A stretch of DNA of 64,000 bases from Yanghanlia sp047501535. GTDB lineage: Bacteria > Pseudomonadota > Gammaproteobacteria > Burkholderiales > Burkholderiaceae_B. The stretch spans positions 124,001 to 188,000 of the forward strand of contig NZ_JAZDRJ010000004.1 of NCBI RefSeq assembly GCF_047501535.1. The letters are read 5' to 3'. Positions 36,404-44,439 of the stretch are shown here, piece by piece. The stretch's first letter is position 1. Each line of letters opens with the position of its first letter. A program made the position numbers and the translations under genes. Below the pieces are notes generated by a model. It saw nothing but the letters and a program-made list of their open reading frames with translations, had not been told where the DNA came from and searched no databases.

Positions 36404-37338
36404 TGTACCCGGAAATCCAACCCTACTCACACGGCTATCTGGATACCGGCGACGGCCACAAGGTGTATTGGGAACTATGCGGCAACCCGCATGGCAAGCC
36501 TGCTATTTTCCTGCATGGCGGGCCGGGAGGCGGCTGTTCCGCAACACACCGGCGCCTGTTCGACCCGGATAGCTATAAGGTCTTGCTGTTCGACCAGCGC
36601 GGGTGCGGGCGCTCAACGCCGCATGCCAGCCTTGAGAACAACACCACTCAACACCTGATCTCAGACATGAACCGCCTGCGCACCGAAGTGCTGCAGGCTG
36701 AACAGATGCTGGTGTTTGGCGGGTCGTGGGGTTCCACCCTGGGCCTAGCCTATGCGCAAGCGTTCCCGCAACATGTCAGCGCCCTGATTCTGCGCGGCAT
36801 CTTTACCGTACGCCAGGCGGAGCTGCGCTGGTTCTATCAGGAAGGTGCATCGTGGCTGTTTCCCGACCACTGGCAAAATTATGTGGCGCCCATACCTGAA
36901 GACGAACGCCATGACCTCATCAAGGCGTATCACCGCAGGCTGACCAGCGATGATCGGCGCATCCAATTAGAAGCGGCGCATGCTTGGACACAATGGGAAA
37001 ACCACACGATTACGCTGCTACCTAACCCGGAGCACCAGCAATCGCATTCCGATGACGCTGCGGCGCTGGCTTTCGCACGCATTGAAAACCACTACTTTGT
37101 GAATGGCGGTTTTCTAAAAGAAGGCCAACTGCTGGAAGAAGCGCATCGACTGCGCGGTATCCCCGGCGTCATTGTGCAGGGCCGCTACGATGCCTGCACC
37201 CCCGCACGTACGGCGTGGGAGTTGCACAAAGCCTGGCCCCAAGCCGAGTTTCATCTGGTAGATGATGGCGGCCATGCTTTTGATGAGCCCGGCATACTGG
37301 CGCATCTGCTGGCTGCCACCGACCGTTTTCGCGATTGA
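36403..37338 (+). CDS. pip: Proline iminopeptidase
   Basis: Cytoplasmic alpha/beta hydrolase releasing N-terminal proline; 311 residues. Catalytic Ser in FGGSWGSTLGLAYAQ (nucleophile elbow GGSWGS), the oxyanion motif LHGGPGGGC near residue 35, a helical cap, and the later Asp (GRYDACTP) and His (DDGGHAFDE). Translationally coupled to trmB. Confidence 0.94.
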   Translation: MYPEIQPYSHGYLDTGDGHKVYWELCGNPHGKPAIFLHGGPGGGCSATHRRLFDPDSYKVLLFDQRGCGRSTPHASLENNTTQHLISDMNRLRTEVLQAEQMLVFGGSWGSTLGLAYAQAFPQHVSALILRGIFTVRQAELRWFYQEGASWLFPDHWQNYVAPIPEDERHDLIKAYHRRLTSDDRRIQLEAAHAWTQWENHTITLLPNPEHQQSHSDDAAALAFARIENHYFVNGGFLKEGQLLEEAHRLRGIPGVIVQGRYDACTPARTAWELHKAWPQAEFHLVDDGGHAFDEPGILAHLLAATDRFRD

Positions 37339-37375
37339 TTCGCCCCCATTCTCAATCTTGATCTGGGAGGACACT

Positions 37376-37576
37376 ATGAATATCACTTTGAACGGCGAAA
37401 ACCGCCTTATCGACATCGGCCTCACCATCTCGGGCTTAATCGAATTACTGGGATACCAGGGTAAACGCATTGCAGTGGAGCGCAACGGTGAAATCGTACC
37501 GCGCAGTGCGCATGACAGTACCACACTGGCTGAAGGCGATACCCTGGAAATTGTCGTGGCTGTTGGAGGAGGCTGA
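37376..37576 (+). CDS. thiS: Sulfur carrier protein ThiS
   Basis: 66-residue ubiquitin-like carrier that becomes a C-terminal thiocarboxylate and gives sulfur for the thiazole ring of thiamine. It ends VAVGGG with the essential Gly-Gly. A GGGAGG ribosome site lies before the ATG. The expected thiG does not follow; the next gene is a LysM protein, so ThiS is isolated from its partner here. Confidence 0.88.
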   Translation: MNITLNGENRLIDIGLTISGLIELLGYQGKRIAVERNGEIVPRSAHDSTTLAEGDTLEIVVAVGGG

Positions 37577-37686
37577 GCCGGCTTGGCCCGCCCGTGGCTG
37601 GCTTGGGAGTCTCGACAATTCTTCACAAAGTCATCACGCCCATCGTGATACAACCTCTCTCTCAACCAACTGATTGGAAGCCATCC

Positions 37687-38133
37687 ATGAGTATCATCAA
37701 TTTCATTAAGGGCGTCGGCGAGAAACTGTTCGGCGCATCCGAGGCGCAGGCCGCTACAGTCGATGAGCTGAAGAAAGAACTGGAAAAACATCAACTTTCG
37801 GCCGAAGGGCTGGATGTTCAGGTTGACGGCGATAAAGTCACCGTCAGCGGGCAAGCAGCTTCAACCGAAGAAGCTGAAAAAATTGCTCTGGCGTTAGGCA
37901 ACACCATTGGCGTGTCGTCCGTGGATAGCCAGTTGACCGCCGCTCAGGAAGCGCCTGCCGCTGTGATGTATACCGTGGAAAAAGGCGACACCCTGTGGAA
38001 GATTGCGGAAACTCACTATGGCAAGGGCAAGGGCGGCCAGTACGAACGCATTTTCGAGGCCAACCGCCCGATGCTGACCCACCCTGACAAAATCTACCCT
38101 GGACAGGTTTTGCGTATCCCGCCGCTGGATTAA
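37687..38133 (+). CDS. kbp: BON-LysM domain protein, K+-binding protein Kbp-like (YgaU)
   Basis: 148 residues: an N-terminal BON domain (about 25-90, LDVQVDGDKVTVSGQA), then a C-terminal LysM domain (MYTVEKGDTLWKIAETHYG to GQVLRIPPLD). No signal peptide, matching the cytoplasmic E. coli YgaU/Kbp, a potassium sensor. A terminator follows before convergent ffh. Assigned by domain order and length. Confidence 0.88.
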   Translation: MSIINFIKGVGEKLFGASEAQAATVDELKKELEKHQLSAEGLDVQVDGDKVTVSGQAASTEEAEKIALALGNTIGVSSVDSQLTAAQEAPAAVMYTVEKGDTLWKIAETHYGKGKGGQYERIFEANRPMLTHPDKIYPGQVLRIPPLD

Positions 38134-38160
38134 ACCCAAGCCGTCGGGTTTGCACGAAAA

Positions 38161-38200
38161 AATCGCCCCTGAAGTCGGATACCTGACTTCAGGGGCGATT
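38161..38200. terminator. Hairpin terminator between kbp and ffh
   Basis: A perfect 16-bp inverted repeat (38161-38176 with 38185-38200), loop of eight. On the minus strand it is followed by a T-rich run (TTTTTT), fitting ffh; on the plus strand the tail is weaker. Confidence 0.85.
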
Positions 38201-38264
38201 GTCTTTGCGGATCAGAGTCGGCTAATACCAAAAAAGGGAAGGCGCACGCGGCAACATTGCTGCC

Positions 38265-39677
38265 TTAAAAGCCGCGGAAACCGCCCCCGCCCAGGCCCTT
38301 CAGGCCGCCCATGGCGCGCATCATTTTGGCCATGCCGCCTTTTTTCATCTGCTTCATCATGCCTGCCATCTGCCCGTATTGGTTGAGCAAACGGTTGACT
38401 TCCTGAACGGATACACCCGCCCCCGCAGCAATACGACGCTTACGAGAAGCCTTCAGCAATTCAGGCTTGGCGCGCTCTTGCGGTGTCATGGAATTGAGTA
38501 TGCCTTCGGTGCGACGCAGTTGTTTTTCCGCCTGCCCCCCTTGAATCTGCTCAGCGGCTGCGGCGAACTGGGCCGGCAGCTTTTTCAGCAACGAACCCAT
38601 ATCACCCATTTTCTTGACTTGCTGAAGCTGGTCGCGGAAATCGTTCAGGTCGAATTTGTCGCCCGACTTAATCTTCTTGGCGAACTTTTCGGCTTCGGCA
38701 ATATCAATATTGCGCTGCGCCTGCTCAACCAGGGAAACGATGTCGCCCATGCCCAGCACGCGCTGGGCCATGCGTTCGGGGTGGAAGGGCTCAAGGCCGT
38801 CCATTTTCTCCGAAACACCGACGAACTTCAGCGGCTTACCGGTGACATGGCGTACCGACAAGGCGGCACCGCCGCGTGCATCACCGTCGAGTTTGGTCAT
38901 GACCACACCGGTAAGCGGCAAGGCATCGGCAAACGCACGCGCCACGTTCACCGCATCCTGGCCCTGCATGGCGTCTACGACAAACAGCGTTTCTACCGGG
39001 TTGAGAATGTCGTACAGGCTGCGGATTTCCCGCATCATGGCTTCATCCACGCCAAGACGACCGGCCGTATCAACAATCAGCACATCGTAGAACTGTTTGC
39101 GGGCGTGATCTAAAGCGTTGCGGGCAATGGCCTCGGGCGTTTGCGACGGATCGGAAGGCAGGAAATCCACCTTGACCTGAGCGGCCACTGCTTTCAATTG
39201 GTCAATCGCGGCGGGGCGATAGACGTCGGCGCTGACGACCAGCACTTTCTTCTTGCCGGTCTTGCGCTCATTCTGAACGTGATTGCCTTCGGCCAGCCAT
39301 TTGGCCAGCTTACCGGTGGTGGTAGTTTTACCTGCGCCCTGCAGGCCCGCCATAAGAATCACGGCAGGCGGCTGTGCGGCCAGAGACAGCTCGCTGGCCT
39401 CGGCGCCGAGGTCCCCCCCCATGAGGGCCGTCAGTTCTTTATGAACCACACCGACCAATGCCTGGCCGGGGTTGAGGCTGCCAGCGACTTCCTGCCCCAG
39501 AGCTTGCTCTTTAACGCGCGCAATGAAATCGCGCACGACCGGCAAAGCCACGTCCGCCTCAAGAAGGGCCATGCGAACTTCGCGCAGCATTTCCTGGGTA
39601 TTGGACTCGGTCAGGCGGGCTTCCCCGCGCATGGTCTTGACGACACGCGACAAACGTTGAGTCAGATTATCGAGCAT
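38265..39677 (-). CDS. ffh: Signal recognition particle protein Ffh
   Basis: GTPase that binds signal sequences co-translationally with 4.5S RNA. 470 residues: N domain, G domain with GLQGAGKTTTTGKLA (P loop), DTAGRLG and TKLDGDARGG, then a Met-rich M domain with the conserved (R)KRRIAAGAGVSVQEVNRLL and tail MAGMMKQMKKGGMAKMMRAMGG. The start ATG gives MLDNLTQRLSRVVKTMRG. Its upstream leader contains an 18-bp tandem duplication. Confidence 0.96.
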   Translation of the reverse strand: MLDNLTQRLSRVVKTMRGEARLTESNTQEMLREVRMALLEADVALPVVRDFIARVKEQALGQEVAGSLNPGQALVGVVHKELTALMGGDLGAEASELSLAAQPPAVILMAGLQGAGKTTTTGKLAKWLAEGNHVQNERKTGKKKVLVVSADVYRPAAIDQLKAVAAQVKVDFLPSDPSQTPEAIARNALDHARKQFYDVLIVDTAGRLGVDEAMMREIRSLYDILNPVETLFVVDAMQGQDAVNVARAFADALPLTGVVMTKLDGDARGGAALSVRHVTGKPLKFVGVSEKMDGLEPFHPERMAQRVLGMGDIVSLVEQAQRNIDIAEAEKFAKKIKSGDKFDLNDFRDQLQQVKKMGDMGSLLKKLPAQFAAAAEQIQGGQAEKQLRRTEGILNSMTPQERAKPELLKASRKRRIAAGAGVSVQEVNRLLNQYGQMAGMMKQMKKGGMAKMMRAMGGLKGLGGGGFRGF

Positions 39678-39695
39678 GGTAATGGTTTCGCTTAA

Positions 39696-39731
39696 ACTAG
39701 GTGTTGGCTGATCACTAGGTGTTGGCTGATC
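39696..39731. repeat. Perfect 18-bp tandem duplication between ffh and ypjD
   Basis: The unit ACTAGGTGTTGGCTGATC occurs twice head to tail (39696-39713 and 39714-39731) in the 94-bp gap between divergent ffh and ypjD. It may alter spacing in either promoter; no function is known. Confidence 0.9.
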
Positions 39732-39771
39732 CAGCCTAAAATCTTCAGTTTGAACCGAGGTTCAAGGGACT

Positions 39772-40608
39772 ATGTCTTCAGGCATTGTATTTCAGTTGCT
39801 GGCTGCGCTGGCCTATGCCCTTCTGGGCGCAGGCTGGTGGCGGCAGCTCGCCCAGGGCCAAAAAGAGATTCGGGTAGGCCCGATCACGCATGGTCTCCTC
39901 ATTCTTGGGCTGCTCATGCAAGCCATCGGCTTGCAGCAAACCATGCTGAGCCACCCAGACGGCCTGCACGTGGGCTGGGCACTGGCCCTGTCCGCCGCCA
40001 TCTGGCTGGGCATGTTGTTGTTTTGGCTTGAGAATTTCACCATGAAGCTCGACGGCTTGCTGCTGGTGCTGCTGCCTACGGCCGCACTGGCTGCATTGTT
40101 GGGCGGTATGTTTCCTGATGGCCCGGTCGTTCCCCACGGCGGCAGCCAATGGTTGCGTGCGCACCTTATTATCGCCTTGTGCGCCTACGGCCTGATTGCC
40201 ATCGCCACCTTGCACGCGCTTTTTATGGCGATGCTCGACCGCCAACTACATCGGCCCTCTGAGCAGAACCTTAAATCGGGTCTGATCTGGCGCGCGTTCG
40301 ATACCCTGCCGCCTCTGTTAACTCAAGAAAAGCTGCTTTTCCGCCTGGTCTGGATTGGCTTCGCCGTGCTGACGCTTACTGTAATCACCGGCGCCATTGT
40401 TTCTATACAGATTTTAGGCGTGCTATTTCCGCTCGACCACAAAACGGTATTCACTCTATTGTCATGGCTCACTTTCGGCGGCCTGTTGCTGGGCCGCCAG
40501 ATACGCGGCTGGCGCGGTCGCACGGCATTACGCTGGACGCTAGTGGGTTTCGCTTTTGTTCTCCTGGCATATAGCGGTAGCCGCTTCGTGCTTGATGTGT
40601 TGCTCTAA
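39772..40608 (+). CDS. Inner-membrane protein of the cytochrome c assembly (CcsA/CcmC) family, YpjD-like
   Basis: 278 residues, eight hydrophobic helices. The WWG-like haem-handling motif of true CcmC is not obvious; the family tag comes from the overall plan and the conserved neighbourhood with ffh. Contains the His-rich loops VVPHGGSQWLRAHLII, typical of YpjD/CorC-type proteins. Role in the membrane is not firmly known. Translated divergently from ffh. Confidence 0.85.
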   Translation: MSSGIVFQLLAALAYALLGAGWWRQLAQGQKEIRVGPITHGLLILGLLMQAIGLQQTMLSHPDGLHVGWALALSAAIWLGMLLFWLENFTMKLDGLLLVLLPTAALAALLGGMFPDGPVVPHGGSQWLRAHLIIALCAYGLIAIATLHALFMAMLDRQLHRPSEQNLKSGLIWRAFDTLPPLLTQEKLLFRLVWIGFAVLTLTVITGAIVSIQILGVLFPLDHKTVFTLLSWLTFGGLLLGRQIRGWRGRTALRWTLVGFAFVLLAYSGSRFVLDVLL

Positions 40609-40619
40609 AGAGGCTTACC

Positions 40620-40886
40620 GTGGGCAAGATTCTATTTTGGTTCATCCTCATTCTGGCCGTGCTAATCGGAGCCCGGCTAGTGGCGCGCAGCGCATCCAAG
40701 CCCACACCGAGTGGGCGGCTAAGCAAGGGCGCCCAGCCGGCGCAGGCGGATATGAGCGAAGCTGAAGCCATGGTGCGTTGCCAACAATGCGGCATCCACC
40801 TGCCACGCTCTGAAGCGTTTTTAAGCAACGGTAAAACCTGGTGCGGGCCGGAGCACGCCCGCATCGGCCAAAGCAAACCCGATTAA
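40620..40886 (+). CDS. PP0621-family protein with small zinc-ribbon-like motif
   Basis: 88 residues. One N-terminal helix (ILFWFILILAVLIGARLVA), a polar linker, and a C-terminal CQQCGIHLPRSEAF...WCGPEHA block whose Cys and His residues look like a metal site. GTG start 11 bp after ypjD, before ampD; this order is common in betaproteobacteria. Function unknown. Confidence 0.82.
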   Translation: MGKILFWFILILAVLIGARLVARSASKPTPSGRLSKGAQPAQADMSEAEAMVRCQQCGIHLPRSEAFLSNGKTWCGPEHARIGQSKPD

Positions 40887-40930
40887 CGCAGAACGGGCGC
40901 CGCAACAACGTTTATTCCGGGCTTTCATCC

Positions 40931-41527
40931 ATGCCAAACCGCGAGAAACCCGCTCTCAAACTGGACCGCCACGGCTGGGTGCAGGCCGCCCCGGGCGTCA
41001 GCCATGCGCCGTCCCCGAATCACGATGAACGCCCCCCACAGCAAGATGCTTATCTGCTGGTCATCCACAATATCAGCTTGCCGCCGGGCCAGTTCGGCGG
41101 GCCGGAAATCATTGATTTCTTCCAGAACCGGCTTGATTATGATTCTCACCCGTGGCTGGAATGCCTGCGCGATATGCGCGTTTCGGCTCACTTTCTGATC
41201 CGCCGCGATGGCAGCATCGTGCAATTCGTTTCGACCCACGCCCGAGCCTGGCATGCAGGCGTCTCTCGCTTTGAAGGGCGCGAGCGCTGCAATGATTTTT
41301 CTATTGGAATAGAACTTGAAGGCACGGACACCCTGCCCTATGACGACGCCCAATACAGTGCCCTGCAGCGGTTGCTTCCTGCCCTGCGTGCCCGCCATCC
41401 GCTAAAAGCCGTACGCGGGCATGAACACATCGCCCCCGTCAGAAAAACCGATCCAGGCCCTGCCTTCGACTGGAATCGCTTCGCCCACGAAAACGGCATT
41501 CCCCGGCGCTATCTGCCTCAGTTATAA
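40931..41527 (+). CDS. ampD: 1,6-anhydro-N-acetylmuramyl-L-alanine amidase AmpD
   Basis: Cytoplasmic zinc amidase that removes peptides from anhydromuropeptides during cell-wall recycling and indirectly controls AmpR-regulated beta-lactamases. 198 residues. Zinc ligands: His in VIHNISLPP, His in ARAWHAGVS and Asp in RKTDPGPAFDWNRF; catalytic Glu in IGIELEGTD. Start at ATG 40931 of MPNREKPA. Upstream PP0621 gene overlaps no further. Confidence 0.93.
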   Translation: MPNREKPALKLDRHGWVQAAPGVSHAPSPNHDERPPQQDAYLLVIHNISLPPGQFGGPEIIDFFQNRLDYDSHPWLECLRDMRVSAHFLIRRDGSIVQFVSTHARAWHAGVSRFEGRERCNDFSIGIELEGTDTLPYDDAQYSALQRLLPALRARHPLKAVRGHEHIAPVRKTDPGPAFDWNRFAHENGIPRRYLPQL

Positions 41528-41632
41528 GCTTATGCAATCGGCGGCTATAAGCTCATTGCTTCTTATTCGTTCTCCCTGATAAGGGCTTCTATTTAGACTG
41601 AAGGACATTCTTTATATCCAGAAGGTCTATTG

Positions 41633-42199
41633 ATGAGCCGCCTTACCATCCACACCGTAGACACAGCCCCTGAAGCGGCCCGTGAGCGCGTCGCAGCTGC
41701 TGAGCAAGCCAATGGTTTTCTTCCTAACCTGATCGGCGTACTCGCGAATGCGCCTGCTGCACTGGAAACCTATCAGGTGGTGGGCGCTATCAATGGTCGC
41801 ACCAGCCTGAGCCCGGCCGAGCGGGAGGTCGTACAGATTACGGCTGCCACATTGAACGATTGCGGCTTCTGTGTAGCAGGCCACACTAAATTGTCGCTAC
41901 AAAAGCTGCGCCTGCCCGCCGAACTGGTAGAAGCCCTGCGCAAGGTGGAAGCCATTGACGACCCCAAGTTGGACGCACTGGCGCGCTTTAGTGTCGCCGT
42001 TATCGAGAAAAAAGGTCAGGTATCCGACGAAGAACTGGCCGCCTTCCGTGCTGCTGGCTACACCGATCAACAGGCGCTGGAAGTCGTGTTGGGCGTCAGC
42101 CTGGCAACGCTGTGCAACTTCGCCAACAGCCTGGCTCAAACCCCTATCAACCCCGAGCTGCAGCCCTTTGCCAACCCTGAACTGACAGCCTTCGCCTGA
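41633..42199 (+). CDS. Carboxymuconolactone decarboxylase / AhpD-fold protein
   Basis: 188 residues, all-alpha CMD fold. The AhpD-type active site is present: CGFCVAGHT (Cys-x2-Cys plus His), which in AhpD works in peroxide/peroxyl reduction and in alkylhydroperoxidase-like proteins. An AAGG ribosome site precedes the ATG. It opens a cluster with an acyl-CoA-dehydrogenase-like gene, a rubredoxin and an ABC importer, 23 bp before the dehydrogenase gene. Substrate unknown; a dyad (CTTAT/ATAAG, 41562-41583) lies 50-70 bp upstream. Confidence 0.85.
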   Translation: MSRLTIHTVDTAPEAARERVAAAEQANGFLPNLIGVLANAPAALETYQVVGAINGRTSLSPAEREVVQITAATLNDCGFCVAGHTKLSLQKLRLPAELVEALRKVEAIDDPKLDALARFSVAVIEKKGQVSDEELAAFRAAGYTDQQALEVVLGVSLATLCNFANSLAQTPINPELQPFANPELTAFA

Positions 42200-42222
42200 G
42201 CCGGCGGATTACAGAACCTGCT

Positions 42223-43373
42223 ATGTCTTTGCCATCTAGCCCTCAGCCGGCTCCTCTTGATGAAGACGCCACCACGCTAATCGAAGCAGTGAAGGCGCTA
42301 GTCAAGTCCGAGCTTGCTCCCATTACCACTGAGATTGACCAGCAAGGTCGCTATCCGCGTGAATTTCTGTCTCGTTTAGGCGAGCTGGGCGGCTTTTCTG
42401 CCAGCGTTCCTGCTGCACAAGGCGGTGGAGGTTACGGCCTGCCCACACAAATCGCCGTCACGACGGAAGTAGGGCGCGAATGCGGCTCCACGGCTTTTTT
42501 AGTGTGGTGCCAATCCAGCTGCGCACGCTATCTTTTGCAATCGCCCAACTCTGCGGTGCGAGAGCGCTATATCAGCGATGTGATGACGGGCCGTTTGCTG
42601 TCGGAAACGGCATGTCAAACGCAGTGAAGCACTTGGCCGGCATCGAGAACATTCACCTCAAAGCGCGCCGCGAACACGACACGTACGTGGTTTCGGGGTC
42701 CTTACCGTGGGTTTCCAATGTAGGGGAAGACCACCTCGTCATGGTGGCAGCCGCCGTCGAAAGCGGCGGATATGTCATGGTGGCTGTCCGCTGCGATGCC
42801 GAAGGCGTGACTTTGCGGCCCTGCCCCGAATTTGCGGGTTTAGAAGGCACGCAAACCCTTAACATCCGCTTGAAGGATGTGCGCGTTGCCGCCGATAGCG
42901 TGCTAGCGCACCCTGAGCAGTTTGTTGCCTACCTGCAAAGCATTAAGCCCGGCTTTGTACTGGGCCAGCTTGGCATGGGTTTCGGCGTGATTGAAGGGTC
43001 GTTGCGCACCATACGCGAAAGCAATATCGCCACGGCCCACGTCAATCAATTTCTGGACGACCAGGGTGAAGACTTGGAGCGTGCGGCACAGGCCTTGTGG
43101 GAGAACGCCCGCGCTCAGGCACAACTGGCCGACGAGGGCAAAGCCAACCTGCTGGATATCTTACGGCTGCGCCTAGCCGCCTCAGAACTGACTCTGAAAG
43201 CCGCGAATTCGGCCATGCTGCACATTGGCGCCAAAGGGTATTTGATGCGTCACCCCGCCCAGCGGCGCCTGCGCGAGGCTGTCTTCGTGGCCATTGTCAC
43301 CCCCGCCCTCAAGCATCTTCGCAAAGAAATTCACGCTCTTGAGCAAACAGCCCGAGAGGAAGAAGCAGCATGA
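42223..43373 (+). pseudogene. Acyl-CoA dehydrogenase-like flavoprotein, interrupted by a frameshift
   Basis: Two frames make one protein of about 383 residues. The first frame (42223-42627) reads to GRLLSETACQTQ and stops; from about 42595 another frame continues VGNGMSNAVKHLAGIENIHLK to EEAA at 43373. Aligned with family proteins the break falls at the flavin-binding GxGxSN segment (GNGMSN), so one base appears lost (shift of -1). N-terminal helical, central beta-barrel and C-terminal helical domains are otherwise complete. Either a real mutation or a sequencing error. It shares sequence style with DszC/SfnB-type FAD/FMN monooxygenases rather than classical fatty-acid dehydrogenases. Confidence 0.8.
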
Positions 43374-43537
43374 ACCGGGTATGGATGTGCGGCCCCTGTG
43401 GCTGGGTCTACGACGAAGCCATGGGGTTGCCCGAAGAAGGGATTGCTCCTGGGACCCGCTTCGAGGATATCCCGGACGACTGGGAGTGCCCTGATTGCGG
43501 CGTGACCAAGGCCGACTTCTATTTATTGCCGGACTGA
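43370..43537 (+). CDS. Rubredoxin
   Basis: 55-residue iron protein: MCGPCGWVYDEAMG near residues 6-19 and CPDCGVTKADFYLL near residues 40-53 give the Cys-x2-Cys pairs that bind a single Fe. It carries electrons, here probably to the adjacent flavoprotein. The ATG overlaps the flavoprotein stop (ATGA), showing translational coupling. Confidence 0.93.
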   Translation: MNRVWMCGPCGWVYDEAMGLPEEGIAPGTRFEDIPDDWECPDCGVTKADFYLLPD

Positions 43538-43581
43538 GTCACGCTCAGCCACAACCCTCTCTCGGATATTTCTGCCTTCCC

Positions 43582-44409
43582 ATGAGCACGCCGCTACTAG
43601 AAGCCCACGACATACACCTGGGTTATGAACAATCCGATGGCACGCACCCTATGATTTTGCAGGAATTTTCGCTGCATCTGCAGGCGGGTGAAGTCGTCGC
43701 TATTCTAGGCCCCAGCGGGGTGGGAAAATCTTCCCTACTGCGCGTGTTGGCAGGCCTGCAACATGCCCGTCGCGGCAGCGTGCGTTTGAAAGGTGAAATC
43801 CTGGATGGCCCGCACCCGCGTTCCAGCTTTGTTTTCCAGGACCCCAGCCTGTTGCCATGGCTGACTCTGGAAGAGAACGTGGCTTTCGGGCTGGATTTCA
43901 AGCATCAACCAGGAATTAGCAAAGCCGAAAGACTGCAGCGCGTGAGCGCCGCTATTGAGGAAGTTGGCCTGCAAGATGCCACCGGTCGCTACCCTGCGGA
44001 ATTATCGGGTGGCATGGCTCAACGCACGGCGTTGGCACGCAGCTTGGCCCGCCAGCCGGAAATCCTGCTGCTGGATGAGCCCTTCAGTGCCCTGGATGAA
44101 ATCACCCGTGGCGACATGCAACAGCTGCTGCAAACCGTTATCTCTCGCCATGGCACAGCCGCCATTCTGGTCACACACGATATCGACGAAGCCATGATTC
44201 TGGCCGACCGCATCGTGCTGTTGGGTGGTCGCCCAGGGCGTGCCATTGGTGAGTGGACTCTGGCTGAAGCCCACCCGCGTGACCCACTGGCTCCGGCATT
44301 AAGCCATTTGCGCGTGGAAATTCTTGGTTTGCTGCGCACGCATCAGCGCGGCGCCAATCAGCCGCAGCCGTCCCACTACCCCGAACCCCGTATCGCAACA
44401 GCCGCTTAA
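43582..44409 (+). CDS. ABC importer ATPase (nitrate/sulfonate/taurine type)
   Basis: 275 residues. Walker A GPSGVGKSS, Q loop VFQDPSLLPWL, signature LSGGMAQRTALARSL, Walker B ILLLDEPFSALDE, H-loop THDIDEA; the PWL after the Q loop and the (D/E)EA/IVL region are typical of SsuB/TauB/NrtD ATPases. Works with the permease and binding protein below. Start at ATG 43582. Confidence 0.9.
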   Translation: MSTPLLEAHDIHLGYEQSDGTHPMILQEFSLHLQAGEVVAILGPSGVGKSSLLRVLAGLQHARRGSVRLKGEILDGPHPRSSFVFQDPSLLPWLTLEENVAFGLDFKHQPGISKAERLQRVSAAIEEVGLQDATGRYPAELSGGMAQRTALARSLARQPEILLLDEPFSALDEITRGDMQQLLQTVISRHGTAAILVTHDIDEAMILADRIVLLGGRPGRAIGEWTLAEAHPRDPLAPALSHLRVEILGLLRTHQRGANQPQPSHYPEPRIATAA

Positions 44410-44439
44410 AGCACGAGCCACCCCCATAAGGACCACACG

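Noticed and set aside
42590..42612. Programmed -1 frameshift in the flavoprotein gene
   Set aside because: No X-XXY-YYZ slippery heptamer and no obvious downstream stimulator; a mutation or sequencing error is more likely.
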